A stretch of DNA of 64,000 bases from Gammaproteobacteria bacterium (GTDB lineage: Bacteria; Pseudomonadota; Gammaproteobacteria; Pseudomonadales; Pseudohongiellaceae). Of the stretch, positions 55,796-64,000 are shown in pieces. The stretch covers positions 62,001 through 126,000 of the forward strand of contig JAQWZF010000018.1 in NCBI GenBank assembly GCA_029253585.1. Reading direction: 5' to 3'. The position numbers were made by a program, and so were the translations under genes. Position 1 is the stretch's first letter, and every line of letters begins with the position of its first letter. The notes under the pieces were generated by a model. That model was not told where the DNA came from. It saw nothing but the letters and a program-made list of their open reading frames with translations, and made no database searches.

Positions 55796-56184
55796 TGCTC
55801 CGTTTTTTGTTGTATTTGAATACATGCTAAACCCTTACAATTTGCATGCTTATTACCACAATTATAGCTATCACCGAGGCTATTAGTTTTCGGCTCAAAA
55901 AGCAATAGCTTTGCTGGGCTTCGATCCTCGTAAAAGCCCGAAATACGCGGCTCTTCGAATGAATGTTCGGCAAAAGTCACATACTGTTACAAATGCGCGC
56001 TAGATGCTTGATTTAGGCGATAGGCAGGTAATTTATGGCTTCCCTAGCAGGTAAATTGAGCCCCTTATTTGGTGTTGCTATCTCCACATCGCTGGATTAG
56101 TTTCCTAACGGGAAGACTGCCCCTGAATCAGGACCTTTCAATCCTGGTTACGAACGCTTAAAAGCCCTTTATTGGAAATGTATT
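55796..56184. other. Divergent intergenic region
   Basis: It separates the molybdenum hydroxylase operon from the M14 peptidase gene. A perfect minus-strand TATAAT stands at 55861-55866, about 66 bases before the 2Fe-2S gene start, without a good -35 match. Nothing else was recognised. Confidence 0.4.
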
Positions 56185-57822
56185 ATGAGAAATGTAGTTC
56201 TATCTGTGGTGCTATCAACCGTGTTGGGATTGTCTATACAGCCTGCGGCTTTCGCGCAGGACGGCAGTGGCTTTACCGAAGCCATGATCACCGCCGCAGA
56301 GCTGAGCAATTTCGAGCGGACCTCTACATTCGCCGAAGTCATCTCGGTAGTTAATGCGCTTCAAGCCAGTAGCCCTCTGCTGCACAGAGAAACATTGCTG
56401 ACCAGCGTTGAAGGCAGGAAGGTGCCGCTACTGGTGCTGGCCGACCCGCCGGTCACCACGCCGGAGCAGGCAAAACAGTCGGGAAAATTGCTGGTCTATA
56501 TTCAGGGCAATATTCACGGTGGCGAGGTCGAGGGCAAGGAGGCCAGTCTCATCGCAATCCGCGAGATTCTCCACGGCGACAAACGGCATCTACTGGAGAA
56601 CCAAATCATACTATTTTTGCCGGTCTACAATTCTGACGGAAATGATCAGATGTCTGAGAATTCGCGCCCCTCGCAAAAGATGAGTCCACGACTGGCGGGA
56701 CAGCGCAGCGCCCATGGCTATGATCTAAATCGCGACGGCATGATTATCGATACCATCGAGACTGAGGCCCTCTACAAGAACCTTGTGCAGCGTTGGGATC
56801 CTGACCTGTTTGTTGATCTACACACGACCAACGGTACCTGGCACGGTTATTCGCTGACCTATGCGCCTTCCTATCATACGGCGGGCGATGCGAGTCCATC
56901 TGACTACACCGCCGAGGTGATGTTGCCGGCTATCCGCCAGTCGGTGAAAGAAGAGTTCAATCTGGACTTCAATTGGTATGGGGGCTTCGACTATCGAGAC
57001 TGGCCGCCAACTCAGTTAAGAACTTACCATCATGCGCCTCGATACCTAACAAACAACATGGGGCTGCGTAACCGAATGGCGATTCTTAGCGAAACCTTCG
57101 CACATGATCGTTTTTACAAGCGGGTACATGCGGCGAATGTGTTTGTAAACGAAATACTCGACTATTCGAACGCGCATTCCAGCGAGATAAGAGACATAAA
57201 TCGGCAGGCGGATGAGAGAGTAGTGCGGCAGATCGAAGAGAATGCCGGGAATTTTCAGAACGGCGTACAATTTGAGATGGTAGCTCTGGAAGAGCCGTTG
57301 GACTTGTTGAGCTATAAATATATTCCCTATACAGATGAGGATGGTAATAAGCAATTTGTGCGTAGCTCGGAGATAGTCGAGATAAAAGGGGTGGAAAATT
57401 TCAATGCCTTTGCGGCCACGAAATCGTCGACGGTGCCGGTAGCCTACGTGTTTTCTGCGCAATTTTCAGGGCTGACAGCCAAGTTGGAGCAGCACGGCAT
57501 AGAGGTGAGCCCGCTGCAGCAGGAGCAGGAATTTGCAGGAGAAAGCTTTCGAGTCGATGCGATCGCCAAGCAGGGTTTTGTGCAGAACAATCATCGAAAC
57601 TCTCTGCTAGAAGGAGAGTTCGAAGCGGGGCGTCAAAGCTTCGCGGCGGGTGATTATTATGTTGCTATGAATAACCGGCTAGCCAATCTGATCTTCTATT
57701 TGCTCGAGCCTGAAGCCGACGACGGCCTGGCCTATTGGAATTTTTTCGACGACTACCTCGAAGCCGAACTAGCTAATTCGGCTAGTAGCGAGTACCCGGT
57801 TTTTAAGGTTCTGGAACGCTAG
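56185..57822 (+). CDS. Exported M14-family zinc carboxypeptidase-like protein
   Basis: A 545-residue protein with a Sec signal (residues 1-24, ending AAFAQDG). The zinc ligands of the M14 fold are seen in NIHGGEVEGKEA (HxxE) and in FVDLHTTNGT (His), with the substrate-binding NRDGM of YDLNRDGMIIDT. The last Glu is probably in LSETFAHD. The C-terminal 200 residues form a separate domain of unknown type. M14 proteins of this exported group may cleave peptides or cell-wall stems; the substrate is open. It is convergent with the metacaspase-like gene. Confidence 0.85.
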   Translation: MRNVVLSVVLSTVLGLSIQPAAFAQDGSGFTEAMITAAELSNFERTSTFAEVISVVNALQASSPLLHRETLLTSVEGRKVPLLVLADPPVTTPEQAKQSGKLLVYIQGNIHGGEVEGKEASLIAIREILHGDKRHLLENQIILFLPVYNSDGNDQMSENSRPSQKMSPRLAGQRSAHGYDLNRDGMIIDTIETEALYKNLVQRWDPDLFVDLHTTNGTWHGYSLTYAPSYHTAGDASPSDYTAEVMLPAIRQSVKEEFNLDFNWYGGFDYRDWPPTQLRTYHHAPRYLTNNMGLRNRMAILSETFAHDRFYKRVHAANVFVNEILDYSNAHSSEIRDINRQADERVVRQIEENAGNFQNGVQFEMVALEEPLDLLSYKYIPYTDEDGNKQFVRSSEIVEIKGVENFNAFAATKSSTVPVAYVFSAQFSGLTAKLEQHGIEVSPLQQEQEFAGESFRVDAIAKQGFVQNNHRNSLLEGEFEAGRQSFAAGDYYVAMNNRLANLIFYLLEPEADDGLAYWNFFDDYLEAELANSASSEYPVFKVLER

Positions 57823-57831
57823 CGAGGCTAT

Positions 57832-60291
57832 CTAGTTCCGACTGAACAGAACGCTGTAGGGGCTCACGCCACCTCGGTCTACAACCAGGTGTTGGTAGGC
57901 CGCTTGAGGCCCCCAAGTGCGCACGTACTCAGTGCTGACCGCCGATTTAACGTCGGCCCGGTAGCGGCTGTGTAGGTACTGGCTCAATTCGAGTGCGGTT
58001 AATTCTCCATTCTCATCTCGATCTGCATAACCTTCCCGAATCGCTTCGTCGAAGAAGACAGAGAGATAGCCACCCGCCTGGAATTTGAATGCGACCTGTG
58101 AAGTTACATCTTCCTCGGAAGAGAAAAGGCCCATGCGACCCGGCTGGGAAATAATGTCCTTGGAGAAGCCGCCACTGAAGCAGGAATCCATTACTAATAA
58201 AATTTTTCCCGCATTGCTGCCGTCGAGCGACGCCGCCAAATCATCATCCAGCATGGGGCCATCGTAGAGTTCAATCGTTTCATCGAGTCCGTCAGGATCG
58301 GAGCTGTCTGGTCCCGCTGCGCGTGGCACTCTGTTGCCGTGTCCCGAATAGAAAATTACCAAAGTATCGTCAGAGCCTATGTCTGCATTGATGTTGTTCA
58401 ATGCAGCCCGGAAATTTGCACCGGTGGCATCTTCATTGAGTAGCGTATAAGCATTACGCTCATCCATGCCTGCGCCAGCTATGAGTGCATCCCGAGCACG
58501 AATCGCATCTTGATCGGTTAGGTCGAGATCGTTACCTGTGCCGGGATAGTCGGCGATCCCGGCAAATATGCCATAGACCTGGGAGCCAAATGCGGCAGAG
58601 CTGGAAACTGACTCAGCAGCAGCGGGACGGATGCTGAGCTGATAATCACCAGTTTCACCACTCGTGTAGGATGATACCAAAATACGATAACGCCCTGATT
58701 CTTGTAGGGTGAGCTGTATCTGTGACTGATCGGTACTGCCTTGAAAATCATCGTTCTCTAACGATTCTCCAGCGGGTGTCTGTAGGCTGAGTACGGTATC
58801 AAAATCACTGGCAATGAGGTCGACCACTATCGCCTCGCCACTATTGCCGTTGAAGTAGAAGCTATCTCGAAACTCATCGTTTTCTGCAAGTTGATCGCCG
58901 CTATCGAGGTCTCCAGAGATTGAGTCGCCAACACGCAGGCTGTTGGTAGCTTCTTCAGCTGCGACGCCACGGTCTGGGTCATTAATTTCAGCGATGTTGA
59001 GTTGGTATTCGCCAGTTTCTCCGCCCGCAAAAGAGCTAACGATTACCTCGTAGCTACCCGCCTCGGACAGGGTGACTTCGATTCGACTGTTAGAGCCATC
59101 TGTATCATCGTTGGCCAATTCTTCCCCATTTGGCTGTCTGAGTATCAGGTAAGTATCGAATTCATCAGAGCGTAGGTCGAGCGTTATGGATTGGCCAGGC
59201 CGACCTTCGAATTCGTAATTGTCATAGTATTCACCATCGGTGAAAGTACTATCTTCGTCGATCAAAACACCGCTGATCTGCTGGTTTAGAGATTCCAGCG
59301 GTCTGTCGTCAGTAGATATTTCCAGCGTGTAACCGCCGCTTTCGCCCTGCGCAAAGCTCGACACTATGACTTCGTAGATTCCTGTCTCTGTTCTAGGGAT
59401 AGAGACCAGCGAACGGTCGAAACTCGACTCGTAGTCATCGTTGCTGAACTCCTCGCCGTTGGGGGCGCGAACAGTAAGAAATGTATCGAACTCGCCCGAA
59501 CGCAGGTCGATTATCGTGGAGTCGCCACGATCGGCTACGAAGGTGTAGCCGTCGCTATAACTACCATTGGCCCTCGTATCATCACCGGCGCGCAGACTAC
59601 CGCGCTCGAAGCGTCCACTCAGCACGACACTGGAGCCTGATAGCAGGCGAATTGAGTCTGTCTCGAACAGTTTGCGGCAGTCGTCGGCATCATGAAACAT
59701 ATCCGTATCCAACAGCAGTGAAGCCATGCCGCCACCTGCAAATCGTGGGTCATCGCACTGTCCATCGAAGGCCCAGGTGCTACTGTTGTCACCGAAATCT
59801 ACGCCATTGTTACGTTCGGACGTACTGTTCCCAACCAGGCTGATGGAGCCAGATTGAAAGAGTAATCTGCAATCACTAGCGTCAGCCAGTCGATCGCCGT
59901 CATCGAGAACCGACGCCATGCCGTCACCTTGAAAGCGAGGGTCGTCACACTCTCCATCGTCAGCCCAAGTGCTGCTATCGTCACCAAAGTCGATGCCGTT
60001 ATTGTCTGGATTGGAAATCTCTTCTAGTAAGAAGATGGAGCCTGCCAGGAAAAGCTTTCTGCAGTCACTCGCATCGTGCAGTTGATCGGTTTCGACGAGA
60101 GTAGATGCCATGCCATCTCCACCGAAGCGCGGATCATCGCACTCTTGATCGTTAGCCCAGCTGCTCCCATCATCGCCAAAATCAATCGATGACACATTCG
60201 TCTGGGCAAGGCTGTTGGAAGCGAGGCCTAAAAGCAGGAGCCCGATAGCGGTCAATTTAGCGTAATTTAGTGCGCTGACTATTAGTGACAT
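57832..60291 (-). CDS. Secreted metacaspase-like protein with three Cys-paired repeats and PPC domains
   Basis: An 819-residue exported protein. A Sec signal ends near residue 29 (SLAQT). Three tandem repeats of about 64 residues follow (about 37-87, 101-152, 165-216), each with DFGD..S.WA.D..CDDPRF.G.GMAS and a second Cys in ASDCRKLF, giving the pairs 51/77, 115/141 and 179/205. Three PPC-like beta domains (about 225-565) repeat the pattern FDT.L..P.GE....DD and YEVIVSSF..GE.G.Y.L. A C14 caspase-like domain fills 585-800, with His651 in FYSGHG and Cys704 in DSCFSGG, and an EF-hand-like DRDENGELTALEL near 760. It is probably a Ca2+-responsive secreted peptidase. Confidence 0.88.
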   Translation of the reverse strand: MSLIVSALNYAKLTAIGLLLLGLASNSLAQTNVSSIDFGDDGSSWANDQECDDPRFGGDGMASTLVETDQLHDASDCRKLFLAGSIFLLEEISNPDNNGIDFGDDSSTWADDGECDDPRFQGDGMASVLDDGDRLADASDCRLLFQSGSISLVGNSTSERNNGVDFGDNSSTWAFDGQCDDPRFAGGGMASLLLDTDMFHDADDCRKLFETDSIRLLSGSSVVLSGRFERGSLRAGDDTRANGSYSDGYTFVADRGDSTIIDLRSGEFDTFLTVRAPNGEEFSNDDYESSFDRSLVSIPRTETGIYEVIVSSFAQGESGGYTLEISTDDRPLESLNQQISGVLIDEDSTFTDGEYYDNYEFEGRPGQSITLDLRSDEFDTYLILRQPNGEELANDDTDGSNSRIEVTLSEAGSYEVIVSSFAGGETGEYQLNIAEINDPDRGVAAEEATNSLRVGDSISGDLDSGDQLAENDEFRDSFYFNGNSGEAIVVDLIASDFDTVLSLQTPAGESLENDDFQGSTDQSQIQLTLQESGRYRILVSSYTSGETGDYQLSIRPAAAESVSSSAAFGSQVYGIFAGIADYPGTGNDLDLTDQDAIRARDALIAGAGMDERNAYTLLNEDATGANFRAALNNINADIGSDDTLVIFYSGHGNRVPRAAGPDSSDPDGLDETIELYDGPMLDDDLAASLDGSNAGKILLVMDSCFSGGFSKDIISQPGRMGLFSSEEDVTSQVAFKFQAGGYLSVFFDEAIREGYADRDENGELTALELSQYLHSRYRADVKSAVSTEYVRTWGPQAAYQHLVVDRGGVSPYSVLFSRN

Positions 60292-60311
60292 ATTGAATTC
60301 CCTTTCTAGAT

Positions 60312-63143
60312 TTATTGGCTTAGTGTCTTCTTAAGATACTGCCCCGTATACGACTTCTTCACCTTAACGATGTCTTCCGGCGTGCCCTCGGCAATGACAT
60401 TTCCACCACCACTGCCGCCCTCGGGGCCCAAGTCGACAACCCAGTCAGCAGTCTTCACTACGTCGAGATTGTGCTCAATGACGACGATGGTGTTGCCATG
60501 ATCGCGAAGATGGTGAAGTACTTTCAGTAGTTGCCTAATATCTTGAAAGTGTAAGCCGGTGGTTGGTTCGTCCAGAATGTAGAGTGTCTTTCCCGTATCT
60601 CTCTTCGAGAGTTCTCGCGATAGTTTGACGCGCTGCGCCTCACCGCCCGATAGAGTGGTCGCCGCCTGTCCTAGACAGATATAGGACAGGCCTACTTCCA
60701 TCAGTGTCTGTAATTTGCGCGCGATCGCCGGAACCGGGTCGAAAAACTCTCTAGCGTCTTCGATGGTCATGTTCAGCACTTCATTGATGTTTTTGCCTTT
60801 GTACTTAACTTCCAGCGTTTCGCGGTTGTAACGCTTGCCACGACAGACATCACAGGAGACGTAAACATCGGGCAGGAAATGCATCTCTACCTTTACTACG
60901 CCGTCCCCCTGACAGGCTTCACAGCGTCCGCCTTTTACATTGAAACTAAAGCGACCTGGTTTGTAGCCGCGGGTTCTTGCTTCCTGGGTGCCGGCGAACA
61001 GTTCTCGCACCGGAGTAAAGATGCCGGTATAGGTTGCGGGATTCGATCGCGGAGTTCGGCCTATCGGGCTCTGGTCTATATCTACCACCTTGTCTAGCTG
61101 CTTCAACCCTTCAACGTCTTCGTATGGCGCAGGGTTTAGGGTGGTCGCCTTATTTAATTTCGTGGCGGTGATAGGGTAGAGAGTATTGTTAATTAGCGTG
61201 GATTTTCCCGACCCGGAAACGCCGGTGACACAGGTGAACAACCCTAAGGGGATTGTTAGGTCTACTTTCTGCAGGTTATTTCCAGTGGCACCCTTGAGGG
61301 TAAGCACCTTCTTGTCATTGTAGGGAACGCGTTTCTTGGGGATATCAATCTTCTCGATGCCGGCGAGGAATTTTCCAGTAAGTGACTTTTTCGACTTCTT
61401 GATGTCTTCCAGCGTGCCCTCGGCAACAATCTCTCCTCCATGTACGCCAGCGCCCGGGCCTATATCGATTACGTGGTCGGCGCTAGCAATCGCTTCTTCG
61501 TCATGCTCCACGACGATCACCGTGTTGCCGAGGTCGCGCAGATGAAAGAGGGTGTTTAGAAGGCGGCTATTGTCGCGCTGATGCAGGCCAATGGATGGCT
61601 CGTCCAGGATATACATTACACCCACCAGGCCGGCACCAATCTGGCTGGCCAGACGTATACGCTGAGCCTCTCCACCGGAGAGAGTATCTGCACTGCGATT
61701 CAGTGTGAGGTAATTCAGACCAACGTCGATCAAGAACTTTAGCCGGTCCTGCAGTTCTTTCAGAATCTTCTCTGCGATCTTCGCGCGGGTGCCAGCGAGC
61801 TTAAGCTTGTTAAAATAGTCTGCCGATTGCGCAACAGTCATTCCGGTGATTTCGGGTACGTTTTTTCCCTTTATCAATACGAAGCGCGCATCTCGCTTTA
61901 GACGCGTTCCACTGCAATCCGGGCAGGACTGTGAACTCAGATACTTGGCCAATTCCTCGCGCACGTGATTGGACTCTGTCTCGCGGTAACGTCGCTCCAT
62001 ATTGGGCAAGATGCCCTCGAACGGATAGCTGCGGGTAACGGTATCGCCACGGTCATTAACATAATGGAAATCGATAACATCTTTACCGCTGCCTCTAAGG
62101 ATAAAGTTCTGGTGCTTCTTGGACAATTGTTTGAAGGGGGTCTCGACGGTGAAGCCGTAGTGATCGGCTAGTGATGTGAGCATCTGAAAATAGTAGATGT
62201 TGCGCCGGTCCCAGCCACGAATAGCACCCTCGGCGAGTGCAAGAGACTCATCGGTAATGATGCGGCTCTCGTCGAAGAATTGTTTTACGCCCAGGCCATC
62301 ACAGGTGGCGCATGCGCCGGCAGGGTTATTGAAGGAAAACAGCCGTGGCTCTAGTTCCGAAATGCTATGTCCGCACTGGGGGCAGGCGAACAGGGAAGAG
62401 AAGACGAGGTCCTCTACCTGCTCTTCGCTGTCGGTGACGCTGACTATGGCCAGGCCATCCGCCAGTTGAATTGCCGTTTCGAAACTCTCTGCTAAACGTT
62501 GCTCCAGGCCAGGCTTGATCTTGAGGCGATCGACGACCACATCGATGGAGTGCTTCTTGTTCTTCTCTAGCTCGGGTGAGTATTCGATCTCGCAGACCAG
62601 GCCATCGACACGTGCGCGAATGAAGCCGCTGCTGCTTAGCTCACTGAACACATGCAGGTGTTCGCCTTTGCGCTCGCGGATGATCGGCGCGAGCACCATG
62701 ATGCGGCTGCCCGCGGGCAGTGCCATGACCTTGTCTACCATCTGGCTGACAGTCTGAGCCTCCAGTTTTATATTGTGCTCCGGACAGTGTGGCTCGCCTA
62801 CGCGGGCGAACAGTAGTCGCAGGTAATCGTAGATCTCTGTAATCGTGCCCACGGTCGAACGTGGATTATGGGACGTAGACTTTTGTTCGATGGAAATTGC
62901 CGGTGACAGACCCTCGATATGATCGATGTCGGGTTTCTCCATCATCGACAGGAACTGACGCGCATAGGTCGAAAGCGACTCGACATAGCGCCGCTGACCT
63001 TCTGCATACAGGGTGTCGAACGCCAGTGACGATTTGCCGGAGCCGGACAGTCCGGTGATGACTACGAGCTTATCGCGGGGGATAGTGAGGCTTATATTCT
63101 TTAGATTATGGGTGCGTGCACCCCGTACGACAATCGAATCCAT
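60312..63143 (-). CDS. uvrA: Excinuclease ABC subunit A
   Basis: A 943-residue DNA-damage recognition ATPase of nucleotide excision repair. Both ABC halves are complete: Walker [21 protein letters not shown] and signature [18 protein letters not shown], then [17 protein letters not shown] and [18 protein letters not shown]. Zinc modules are seen at [10 protein letters not shown] with CATCDGLG, and at [14 protein letters not shown] with CDVCRGKRY. Length is that of the family. It is divergent from ssb across about 240 bases, the usual gammaproteobacterial layout, where the shared region often carries a LexA site. Confidence 0.97.
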   Translation of the reverse strand: MDSIVVRGARTHNLKNISLTIPRDKLVVITGLSGSGKSSLAFDTLYAEGQRRYVESLSTYARQFLSMMEKPDIDHIEGLSPAISIEQKSTSHNPRSTVGTITEIYDYLRLLFARVGEPHCPEHNIKLEAQTVSQMVDKVMALPAGSRIMVLAPIIRERKGEHLHVFSELSSSGFIRARVDGLVCEIEYSPELEKNKKHSIDVVVDRLKIKPGLEQRLAESFETAIQLADGLAIVSVTDSEEQVEDLVFSSLFACPQCGHSISELEPRLFSFNNPAGACATCDGLGVKQFFDESRIITDESLALAEGAIRGWDRRNIYYFQMLTSLADHYGFTVETPFKQLSKKHQNFILRGSGKDVIDFHYVNDRGDTVTRSYPFEGILPNMERRYRETESNHVREELAKYLSSQSCPDCSGTRLKRDARFVLIKGKNVPEITGMTVAQSADYFNKLKLAGTRAKIAEKILKELQDRLKFLIDVGLNYLTLNRSADTLSGGEAQRIRLASQIGAGLVGVMYILDEPSIGLHQRDNSRLLNTLFHLRDLGNTVIVVEHDEEAIASADHVIDIGPGAGVHGGEIVAEGTLEDIKKSKKSLTGKFLAGIEKIDIPKKRVPYNDKKVLTLKGATGNNLQKVDLTIPLGLFTCVTGVSGSGKSTLINNTLYPITATKLNKATTLNPAPYEDVEGLKQLDKVVDIDQSPIGRTPRSNPATYTGIFTPVRELFAGTQEARTRGYKPGRFSFNVKGGRCEACQGDGVVKVEMHFLPDVYVSCDVCRGKRYNRETLEVKYKGKNINEVLNMTIEDAREFFDPVPAIARKLQTLMEVGLSYICLGQAATTLSGGEAQRVKLSRELSKRDTGKTLYILDEPTTGLHFQDIRQLLKVLHHLRDHGNTIVVIEHNLDVVKTADWVVDLGPEGGSGGGNVIAEGTPEDIVKVKKSYTGQYLKKTLSQ

Positions 63144-63194
63144 GACTCACTCACTGCAGTTAGCTGAACCGACCATTATCGACAATTACGAAGG

Positions 63195-63210
63195 CTGGAG
63201 TAAAGGACAG
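63195..63210. promoter_or_regulatory. Candidate LexA (SOS) box between uvrA and ssb
   Basis: CTG-N10-CAG is present as CTGGAGTAAAGGACAG, 52 bases before the uvrA start. One half (ACAG) fits CTGT...ACAG; the other has CTGG, and the centre is less AT-rich than strong sites. Position is right, but the match is weak. Confidence 0.35.
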
Positions 63211-63385
63211 CTTGCGGATTAAAGCAATGAAGTTTATTTAGCTGAAAATTTCTAATGAGTGCGAGCTTGATATACACTTGGACCGGAGTGCTGGATCGAC
63301 TCCAGACTTAATTCAACACTGGTGTGCAATAGCTGCATCATAGTCAAAACAATAGGCAAAACAGGTTTCAGTCGGGGAGACAAAA

Positions 63386-63865
63386 GTGGCAAGTCGAGGC
63401 GTAAATAAAGTTATTTTGGTTGGAAACGTGGGCAATGATCCCGAATTTAGGGTTATGCCGAATGGCAACGGTGTCGCGAATGTCTCTCTCGCCACTAGCG
63501 AAACCTGGAAAGATAAGAATAGCGGCGATCAGCAGGAAAAGACTGAATGGCATCGTGTCATCTTCTTTAACCGTCTGGCTGAAATCGTCGAGCAATATGT
63601 AAAGAAGGGTACAAAGCTCTATATAGAAGGGCGTCTCCAGACCCGATCTTGGGAGCAGGATGGTGTTAAACGCTATACCACGGAAGTCGTAGCCTCTGAG
63701 ATGCAGATGCTAGATTCGCGCGGTGGTGGCGGAAACACAGGCGACAATTCCTTCGGCCAGGGGCAAGGCAGCTCAGCGCCTGCGGCCCAATCCTCTTCTA
63801 CAGCAGCAGCTCCGCAAGCCGCTCCCGCCAATTTTGATAATTTCGATGACGACATACCGTTCTAG
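63386..63865 (+). CDS. ssb: Single-stranded DNA-binding protein
   Basis: A 159-residue SSB. The N-terminal OB fold begins [18 protein letters not shown] and contains [20 protein letters not shown] and [14 protein letters not shown] Gly/Gln/Ala-rich linker follows from about residue 112, ending in the acidic tip DNFDDDIPF that docks repair and replication proteins. GTG start with GGGGAG upstream. Divergent from uvrA as in many gammaproteobacteria; it supports replication, repair and RecQ action. Confidence 0.96.
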   Translation: MASRGVNKVILVGNVGNDPEFRVMPNGNGVANVSLATSETWKDKNSGDQQEKTEWHRVIFFNRLAEIVEQYVKKGTKLYIEGRLQTRSWEQDGVKRYTTEVVASEMQMLDSRGGGGNTGDNSFGQGQGSSAPAAQSSSTAAAPQAAPANFDNFDDDIPF

Positions 63866-64000
63866 TCGAAACCACTCGTAGTTGGTCAGATTATTCCTCA
63901 GACAGCTCGCCACTTTCGCTCTATTGTGACGAGGTAGTCGGATCGGCACTAAACACGTTGCCGTTATTGGGCTCTAGCCCAGCTTTTGCTTGACTTCACC
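63866..64000. other. Window end, no gene assigned
   Basis: A short hairpin, TGGGC TCTA GCCCA at about 63968-63981, is followed by GCTTTT and might end the ssb message. A gene may enter from beyond the window, but no frame can be trusted over this length. Confidence 0.3.

Noticed and set aside
59680..60190. Regular DNA repeats suggesting a CRISPR array
   Set aside because: They are coding repeats of the metacaspase-like protein, in frame and with a 64-codon period, not short identical repeats with unique spacers.

Overview
The window reads as a chromosomal segment of an aerobic, Gram-negative gammaproteobacterium. The evidence is the divergent uvrA/ssb pair at the right end, the ydbH-ynbE-ydbL envelope operon, a FadE-type acyl-CoA dehydrogenase of just over 800 residues, a gammaproteobacterial-type HemH, and many Sec, Tat and lipoprotein signals. 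I cannot name the genus. GTG and TTG starts are common. I see no rRNA, tRNA, CRISPR array, insertion sequence or prophage.

Layout. 1-2.9 kb: the end of a transglutaminase-like gene, a decayed zinc-ribbon gene, and a convergent pair made of a RimB-like protease and an M14 deacylase. 2.8-9.8 kb, all on the minus strand: an MscS channel overlapping a CorA transporter, the YdbH/YnbE/YdbL module, and an exported Met-rich protein of unknown function. 10.1-11.1 kb: remains of a divergent two-component pair. 11.2-17.0 kb, minus: a TPR protein, a SoxC-like molybdoenzyme, a cytochrome c and a DUF5916 outer-membrane protein, probably one operon. 17.2-19.9 kb: recQ and a hexapeptide acyltransferase. 20-32 kb, plus: methyltransferases, a VOC protein, a thiolase-like protein, two SDRs, a GAPDH gene broken by an in-frame TAG, an esterase, a PhyH-type dioxygenase and FadE, which suggests lipid or small-molecule metabolism. 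32-42 kb: DUF599, a ModF-like ABC protein, a CBS protein, a CsaA-like protein, several unknown exported or membrane proteins, a penicillin-acylase-family hydrolase and a SulP transporter. 42-46 kb: a truncated CDF transporter, a phosphatase-like exported protein, and a redoxin/cytochrome/monooxygenase-like fusion. 46-49.5 kb: hemH, a frameshifted hybrid histidine kinase and a 38-residue membrane peptide. 49.5-56 kb, minus: kynureninase with an overlapping exported formamidase-like hydrolase, and a Tat-exported three-subunit molybdenum hydroxylase of the PaoABC type. 56-64 kb: an M14 peptidase, a secreted metacaspase-like protein with tandem repeats, uvrA and ssb.

The most distinctive feature is the number of genes in decay among otherwise intact neighbours: the zinc ribbon, kinase and regulator remnants, GAPDH, hybrid kinase and CDF. 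Either the lineage is losing genes here, especially signalling genes, or some breaks are consensus errors. The most unusual intact genes are the metacaspase-like protein with three Cys-paired repeats, the Met-rich exported protein, and the exported hydrolase fused by overlap to kynU. I found no clear new defence or mobile system.
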